This document shows positions 57,041 through 64,000 of a stretch of DNA of 64,000 nt, in pieces. Source of the stretch: Enoplosus armatus (Eukaryota; Chordata; Actinopteri; Centrarchiformes; Enoplosidae); NCBI RefSeq assembly GCF_043641665.1, contig NC_092180.1, forward strand, positions 15,741,891-15,805,890, in the 5' to 3' direction. Each line of letters opens with the position of its first letter. Position 1 is the first letter of the stretch. Below the pieces are notes generated by a model, which was given only the letters and a program-made list of their open reading frames with translations, was not told where the DNA came from and ran no database searches. The position numbers were made by a program, and so were the translations under genes.

Positions 57041-57052
57041 CCCCCCCCCCCC
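57041..57052 (+). repeat. Poly-C run upstream of the vrk3 start exon
   Basis: About twelve consecutive C residues within the intron ahead of the acceptor at 57,086. Confidence 0.85.
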
Positions 57053-57087
57053 ATAGATGTATGATAATGTGTCTTTACTCTTGCAGA

Positions 57088-58327
57088 ATGCCTTTCCATT
57101 TCTGCCCCCAGTGTGGGACAAAGTTGCAGCCTGGTTTCAGATTTTGTCCGTCATGTGGGGAGAAGCTTCCCTGTCTTGTTGATGAATCTCGACCTGTGAG
57201 CTTGACGGCGTCTGTAAGTCCCCCGCCACGTAAAAGGGATGAAGCAGCAACATCGGTAGTTAAAACAAGCCTTGCTTCAAGCTCCAGTTGTGTGCCCACG
57301 GAAAGTAAGGGTTCATATCTTCTTGGCAATAGGAGTCACTTGGTGTGATATCCATAGATATTAGACTTTGGTTATAAATCTTTGGAAATGTAAACTCTTT
57401 TTCTACAACCTCCACTCCAGTTACAACTCGTCCTGCACTGCGAAAGACTCGTAATTCCCTTCGTCTGGACAGGGAAGTTAAATTCAACATTAAAGATGCC
57501 ACTCCACCCGTGGTGCCCTCCACCTACCCTGTCGGAGATGACGGGATTGAAGGTAACTCAAATGGTCTGGAAGCAGCTACTCTGCTTTGCTGTTATGAAG
57601 GAGAGATTCGCCTTGAAGTTTTTATTTAATTATCTGATAACGTGTGAGGCAAGTGAGCACAGAGACATGTTGTAGCATAAACCATCAGTGTGACATGTAG
57701 CTTTAACGTTCAGGCAACATTTACTGGTGGTGCAGGTGTAAATACAGAAATTTGACAGCTGATTCCTTTCTTTAGAACAAAAAGGCTATGATTTTTATCA
57801 GCAGATAATGGCGTTGGATTGCTTGGAACTCCACCAAAGCAGCGCACAGTTGCTTTTAATCTCGACGCTGAGGTAGAGCCAGAGTTAGAGCCTTCCTCTC
57901 CTCCTGTTGTAAAATCCCCTCGACCTGGTGAGCTGAAACACAAAGCAAACACAATACATTCCTTATAACTGCAGTGTCTCTTATTTTCTGTCATCTTTTC
58001 TCTCGCCCATATTGATTGTGGCTGGATCCACATGCAGTCAGGGGAAAGGCAAAATTCTCCAGCCCTGCTGTGAAGCAGGCAGAAGAGGGAAAGAAGCTGA
58101 CTGATAAAACAAGTAGGAAAACAGAAGACTCAACAGTAGACGGCTCTCCTGTGGCCGTCTCTTCCCCCATTTCTTCACCGATCTCCAGGTCTCCTTTTAA
58201 AGGTGAGCATAAAGTTCCACTATCATTTAATGGGATTTAGTGTGAAGACTGTGACGTTCCTGATTTGATTCCCATCATCACCATAAAAGGACATCCACAT
58301 CTCTTTCCCAGAGCCCAAAAACAATTG

Positions 58328-58363
<36 letters not shown>

Positions 58364-60828
58364 CTTAATAAAAGAGATGTTTTATTGCTCTCTGTGACAT
58401 CAGGATGTTCTTGGAATCAGTTATGCATTGTTCTTTGTGTAACATTAGTTGTTCCTCTAATCATACTTACTACATTATTGGTTGGTCATGTTTATATGCA
58501 GCTGCAGGTAAAAACAAAGCCAAGAAGGCAAAGCATTTGCCTGCCGTGGAGCCGCTGCAGGAGGGTGAGGAGGTGACAGACACAACTGGCACGAAGTGGA
58601 AGCTGGTGAAACTCCTCAGTCAGAGCACGACAGATCTCGTCTACGAAGGTGAGACTATTGTCTACAGCAGGATATAACAATTGACTCTTTAAGAATTTTA
58701 AATTAATGGTAGAAAAGAGCATAGCATCATATATTGTTTTGTCCTTTTCAGTTTTGAAAACAGGTTCCCGATCTAATTCCAAGGAATTAAATCACGTCCT
58801 CAAACTGGTAAGTCCCGAAAATTGAAGGTTTTCTGTGTGTCCAAAAAGTAATGAATTATTATTAGGACCTGTCACTGTGGTGCCACAAATAAAGACACGA
58901 TTGCTTTCCCACTCATGTATTCATCAACAAATTGATTGTTTTTATTCATTCTCTATTTTTCCTGTAACCAAAACTTCTTCAGTTCTTCAATTTCCCTGAG
59001 TGAAATCAATGAAGTTTATCTTGTATTTCTTCCTCTTAGGGAGCTAAAGATGGAAGAATCTTCAATGAGCAGAACTTTCTGCAGAGAGCTGCTAAACCTG
59101 CATCTGGTGAGGCTTTAGTGTGTTTCCTTTCAAGTTTAGCGCCTACAAATCGCCTTTTAGTTCCACAAAACGGTCGTAGATTGGCTGTAACAGGCTGATC
59201 AAAAAAGGTTTTAACAGGTGACAATCATCATGCCATCTTTAACCCTCTTTAGATGCAATTCTGATAAGTCTGGAGTGTAACTTCACACATATGGTAATCC
59301 TCTCTCTCTAGTGGACAGGTGGATCAAACAAAACAAGATGGATTTTCTGGGGATCCCTTCTTGTGTTGGCTTTGGTCCTCATGCAGATTCTTACAGGTGT
59401 AAAACATTTTTAAAAAAGCTTATCTATGAATATTTCCACATTATATAAAATCATTTTACATTAACTTGGGGTTCTGCTATATGTTGTTTTTTTGTTTTAC
59501 AGGTTTCTGATTTTCCCCAGCATGGGCCAAACTCTCCAGTCTGTCATGGAGGAAGAAGACGAGCTTCTGTCTGAGAAAGCTGTTCTTCAGCTCACCTGTA
59601 GAATAGTGAGTGTTAGCTTGTCGTTTTTCAGACAATATTCTTAATCTTAGTCGCCAAAAAATACACGATCCAGAAGGGATTCCCCCTCTCTTAATAGACG
59701 GTAACATTTCTTTCTACTTGCAGTTAGATGTGCTGCAGTATATCCATTCAAACGAGTATGTTCACGCTGATATTACTGCAGAAAACATTTACATCAAACC
59801 AGGACAGATATCACAGGTGAGAAATATACTGAAGTACAATCTGTCAATGATAGATGATTGAAATGTGTTTTACGCTGACCACTGTTTGCTTGTGTGTGTG
59901 TGTTTAGGTATACCTGGCAGGATATTGCCATGCTTTCAGGTACTGTCCAGGTGGACAACATGTAGAGTACCGTGAAGCCAGCAGAACACCACATGAGGGC
60001 ACCACAGAGTTCATCAGCCTGGACGCACATAAGGGAGCAGGTGAGTCACTTCTGCAGTTCACTGATTCCTTGTTCCAGCTTTAACGTCAGCAAATCATTT
60101 CACTCTGTAAGCTACTGTACACCGAACGCTACCAGATTTATTTTCTTCCTTCCACCTGTCGTCCTCCCACAGTCCATCTGTCTGCAGAGTGATCAGGCGC
60201 GCAGGCTTCACATAATAAGACTGATTCGATTTATTTATGAAAACCAAAAAAACAAGATGGTATGTACATCTGAGGATTGCTTTGTGGTGTTAATGTTGTC
60301 ATCACTGTCTGTGTCTTTCAGCTCCGTCTCGACGCAGTGACCTGCAGTCTCTGGGTTACTGCATGCTGCGTTGGCACACGGGGACGCTGCCGTGGACTGC
60401 CCTCACTCACCCGGACCAGGTGGCCACGCAGAAACAGAGGTATCATCGCTGTGGGATAAGTCCACACACCTTTGAAACACCATAGAAATTTCTGCTGCAT
60501 GCGTACTGTAACATCAACCATGACTGAAAGAAGTTCTTGTTGTAGGTACATGGAGGACGTTCCTGCACTGTTTAGTCACTGCTTTGGAAAGAAGAGAGTT
60601 TCCAGTGAGTTAAAATGATTATTTCTCATAAAACAAGTGTTTGATTATATCCCCTTTGCTGATACATTTCTATGCGTGTGTCACGGTGTAGATGCATTTC
60701 AAACCTACCTGAGTGCAGTGACGGCTCTGCAATACTCTGAAGAGCCGGACTACTCTGCGCTGAAGGCCGGACTCAGAGCCGCTTTACTGCAGCTGGGGGG
60801 GTCGCCGGAGAAGCTGCTCAGTTTTTAG
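57088..60828 (+). CDS. vrk3: Vaccinia-related kinase 3 (pseudokinase)
   Basis: Nuclear VRK-family pseudokinase; human VRK3 scaffolds the phosphatase VHR/DUSP3 to restrain ERK. Coding exons: 57088-57304 (exon from 57087), 57421-57552, 57802-57927, 58038-58202, 58502-58648, 58752-58807, 59040-59106, 59312-59396, 59503-59605, 59724-59816, 59908-60040, 60322-60439, 60546-60604, 60692-60828, giving 545 residues (human 474). N-terminus: zinc ribbon [10 protein letters not shown]...[10 protein letters not shown]. Next is a long Ser/Pro/Lys-rich linker ([13 protein letters not shown]), then the kinase-like domain: degenerate Gly-loop ([12 protein letters not shown]), a possible VAIK Lys at 280 (HVLKLGAKDGR), a VRK-specific catalytic loop [10 protein letters not shown] (Asp382, Asn387), and LAGYC at 400-404 where DFG should be, so the Mg-binding Asp is missing. 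[15 protein letters not shown] and [15 protein letters not shown] match human VRK3. The stop abuts a possible donor (TAG before GTGAGG). Confidence 0.94.
58328..58361 (+). repeat. (TA)n microsatellite in a vrk3 intron
   Basis: About 16 TA units between the Ser/Pro-rich linker exons. Confidence 0.9.
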
Positions 60829-61172
60829 GTGAGGACACAAGTATGGACACATGCACCTGGGTACGTCTGGTCAATAGCATATTCTGGTTTTAAATCACAG
60901 GGTTCGAACACATATTTGATATTTTTCATTCACTCTGAGATTCAGCTCCACAGTGTTGCCATGTAAAGCTTTTGGACAGTGACACATGGTGTTCTTATTT
61001 CTTCGTATTTTTTTCTGTGAAAATAAACTATTAAGAGATATTGTAAATGTTACATTTACAGCTGCACCTCGTGCTGCAACTCCACTTTTAGACTGAATAC
61101 TATTTTTAGGGTTCCAAAAGATTGTGTTGTAAACGTTTGTATTCAGTTGAAAGTGACTAGAATGGCACTTTA

Positions 61173-61215
<43 letters not shown>

Positions 61216-61780
61216 AATATCTCTGTTTTATTTTCAGAGAAATCAAACAAAGAGAAGACGTAGGAAGATGTCTTGTTTTTTAGCTTGTTTTGTCATGCTG
61301 TGTTTTATCTGACATTTTATTGCACTGAAAGCAGATTGTTATAGAGTTCAGTGTGTAAATGACTTTCGTCAGGTTCATGGGTTTTGATTGGGATCATTTA
61401 AGCATCCATTATATTGTTGTGGGTTTTTGCATTTCAAGGGCAACTTTAGTATGAAAGTGATTCAAGTTCTCAAGTTCTGATGCACAGATTTGGGTGATTT
61501 TGACAGTTTGTTAGTTTAATGTGACACTGTGTTCTTCTACATTTTGCCTGATTTATTTTAACTGGTTGTTTCAAGTGTTTTTAATTTTTTTAATGTACCT
61601 GTTGCCTGGGGATTGACAAATCAAATACTTTATACGTCTTTCCCCTCTTTGATGTGAACTTACTACTGCTGGACATTTCCTTAAGATGAGCCAACTCACA
61701 GATGTGGATTAACACAACTCCTCAACCCTTCCTTGTGTGTAGGCATAGTTCATTTTCCTGAATAAAGTGGTTTTATCTCT
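60829..61780 (+). other. vrk3 3' UTR, possibly spliced
   Basis: GTGAGG immediately follows the TAG stop and a good acceptor (TTTTATTTTCAG) ends at 61,237, so a 3' UTR intron is possible. An (AAT)n repeat lies at 61,179-61,213. The AATAAA at 61,761-61,766 is the likely poly(A) signal. Confidence 0.55.
61179..61213 (+). repeat. (AAT)n microsatellite
   Basis: About 11-12 AAT/ATA units just upstream of the possible vrk3 3' UTR acceptor. Confidence 0.9.
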
Positions 61781-63351
61781 TATTCAAAACAGTGCCTTAG
61801 TGTCCTTTGACATTCAGTTCTTCAATCTGGAAGCCAGAGAGCACCAGAAACACTCTGTTATCTGTCATCAGAATACATCTTCAATTAAAGGGGTGTTTAA
61901 AATAAATATATCAGGAAATGTTTTTATGCTCTTGTTGTGATGATTAGTTATATATGAGTTATGACACCTTACACATGCTGATACATTAAACACAACAGAC
62001 GTGTTCATTTTAAAGAAACCTTTATAAAGTTTAAACATTTCTGAACATAAACATTAGAACATTTCAAGACATATACAATTCTTTATATGAAACAGTAAAT
62101 ATCTCTTATTGTGCACACTCTTAAAGTAATTCAGAAAATAAACACTTATCTTTTGCCTGATCTCTCCTGTCGTGGCATTTAAAACCTTACATCTGTCTCA
62201 TGAGGCACTTTCTGAATGTCGAGGCTTTTGTAGAACAACATAAAGCATGATGCTGAAAGACTATAGCGCCCCCGTGAGGCAGCTTTTGTACACAGCTACA
62301 GACCCGATGGCTTCCTTGCACAGGAGCCTAGCTTACACACTTAAACTGATCAGTTGAGCTTTTTATACAGACATGCTGGCAGTGTGAGGCAGCGACACAT
62401 GCAGGTTTAAATATAGTTTTACACTGCAGGTTGTTTTCATGTTTGTAAAGACTGGACCAAGATGAGTTTTACTCCTATTCTTCAAGTGTTTATGTTCACT
62501 TGTAATATTACTTATGTAGTACTCCTGGTGTTGCTTTGAAGGTTCAATGCAACTTCTGCACTCCGTGTGTATTTCTGAATAATTCTCATTAACCGTCTCT
62601 GATGCCTAAAATGAAAATATCCTGTTGGTTTTCCTGTTGGTACATTCCTGGTTTGGAAGTGACTTCATGTCCACAGCACGTCAATAAAAAAAAATCTTCA
62701 GACAAACATCACATGCTCATGAAGTCTTTTCCTCTCCCACTAACAGTGAAAGAGCTCTGGGCTGTACACTGAATTAACACTGAAAATCAGAACCTCGATA
62801 GTTTCTCATATCCACAAATAATGCTATTTTTTAAAACCTTGCAATGTAACTCTAAGTGATTGTATGTTTCTCTGTAGATTGAAGAAATCCATCAACTTGA
62901 ACTTATTAAAAACTTTCAAAATGATTTGATTACTTCATAAATGCACTGTAATAAAGCCAAAAACAAGGCCGCTTCTAGCTGTTCCTGAAATGTTTACATT
63001 TTAGACATTGAATTTTCACATTACAGGAACAGTTTATGAAAGTGTAAACTAAGTGGTAGTCCCACTTTAACCCAGGCAACGTGATGGAGTGTGTGTTGAA
63101 AGAATGAAGACTTAGGAGGGACTTTTTTAGGGGGGTGGGGGGGCTTTCAGTCATGACTGAGGTGCGGAAACCTCGAGGTTTATCGTTCTTGGTCAGAACA
63201 AGGCAAATATGTGCACAAACTCCGCCGTAATGGAGGAGCTTGTTTGTCTGAGCAGTAAGTGTAACATCCTCAAGGCCTCCAATCCTGCAGAGTAAGAGGG
63301 AGGTGGTGATCAGGGTGGGAGAAATGGTTTAGCTATGGTTCCACTGCGTCA
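61781..63351 (-). other. Probable 3' UTR of the unidentified minus-strand gene
   Basis: No coding exon on either strand. The sequence probably belongs mostly to the 3' UTR of the gene ending at 63,352, convergent with vrk3. No clear minus-strand poly(A) signal was picked out. A G-rich run is at about 63,130-63,144. Confidence 0.4.
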
Positions 63352-64000
63352 TTAGAACACAGTAGTGGCCAATTGGCCGGGAGTAGAGGGACGCTCCTCC
63401 TGACCATGTGATGTGTCCTCTCCTGAAAGATTAAAAACAGGGCAAATTAACAAACTTCTCACGCCTACAGTTCTGCTGTCACATGAACAACTGCAGCCTC
63501 CTCTCACCATGTTGTTCATCTCCCTTTTCCTCGCTGTGCTCCTCCTCATCCTCAGGCATTTCCATCTGAGCCAAATCCTGTACATCCTCCACGCTCGACT
63601 CCTTTTTAAAAATAATGTTTTGTTTTCCTTTTAACTTTCATTTGGTTAACATGAAAATGAACACACTTACATGACTGCTTTAAAAAGAATCCAACGGATA
63701 CTTTTATTACCTGCGATTCAGAGAAACGATCTTCATCTGAGTTCCTAAATCCTTCTGGGGCCTCCATAAGGATGTCTAGACCGTCTGCCTCCTCCTCATC
63801 ACTACACAAAAAATGACACAAGAAGTACATACAAGCTGGGTCAAATATAAACTCCTTAACAAACAGTTTATCATGTATTCTTTTTTAGCTTGTTCCAACT
63901 CTTCATTGAAGCTCATTTTATACACACATTTCCCCAAAATACAGCCTGATACATTTGGTATCTTTGGAAATGATGGGATATCCGTATAATGTGTGGTGTC
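63352..64000 (-). CDS. Unidentified gene, last three coding exons (acidic C-terminus), 5'-partial
   Basis: Three minus-strand exons with consistent phases: 63801-63711 (acceptor TTTTGTGTAG, donor GTAATA), 63601-63508 (donor GTGAGA), and 63422-63352 (acceptor ATCTTTCAG, stop TAA at 63,354-63,352). Together they encode about 85 residues, strongly acidic and without hydrophobic stretches: DEEEADGLDILMEAPEGFRN at the start, then ESSVEDVQDLAQMEMPEDEE, and the end PSTPGQLATTVF. I do not recognise the protein. The last four residues (TTVF) loosely resemble a PDZ ligand, which is only a guess. The gene continues beyond the right edge, and no further exon is evident in 63,802-64,000. Exon 2's acceptor (TTTTTAAAAAG) has a poor pyrimidine tract, so that border is the weakest. 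Confidence 0.6.

Overview
This window looks like nuclear DNA from a teleost, probably a percomorph-type fish. The genes are vertebrate orthologues cut into many small exons with GT-AG borders, separated by AT-rich introns that carry teleost-type fold-back MITEs and microsatellites. There are no bacterial operons, CRISPR arrays or rRNA genes. I built the gene models by hand, joining exons at splice sites where reading phase and remembered vertebrate protein sequence agreed. No transcript data or database search was used.

Layout, left to right: (1) 1-22,053 (+), protogenin (prtg), 5'-partial; 17 exons encode Ig2-Ig4, five FN3 domains, one membrane helix and a cytoplasmic tail, followed by a long 3' UTR. 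(2) 27,240-35,897 (+), ccpg1, the ER-phagy receptor. (3) 41,463-36,614 (-), pigb, the GPI mannosyltransferase III, convergent with ccpg1. (4) 42,400-43,920 (+), pigbos1, a 52-residue mitochondrial microprotein gene divergent from pigb. (5) about 45,000-54,820 (+), rab27a, with a 5.3 kb first intron. (6) about 56,540-61,780 (+), vrk3, a vaccinia-related pseudokinase with an N-terminal zinc ribbon. (7) 63,801-63,352 (-), the last three coding exons of an unidentified gene with a very acidic C-terminus, running off the right edge.

The block prtg-ccpg1-pigb-pigbos1-rab27a matches human 15q21.3 in order and orientation, but dnaaf4 and pygo1 do not lie between prtg and ccpg1 here. vrk3 (human chromosome 19) follows rab27a. 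Functionally, ccpg1, pigb and pigbos1 form a neighbourhood tied to the endoplasmic reticulum: ER-phagy, GPI-anchor synthesis, and ER-mitochondria contacts and stress.

The most notable points are: pigb contains an apparent U12-type AT-AC intron directly followed by a GC-AG intron; the pigbos1 microprotein is recognisable in fish; fish vrk3 keeps the catalytic-loop Asp lost in human VRK3 but lacks the DFG Asp; the candidate ccpg1 poly(A) signal lies antisense inside the pigb terminal coding exon; and vrk3 exon 1 appears to come from a dispersed repeat.
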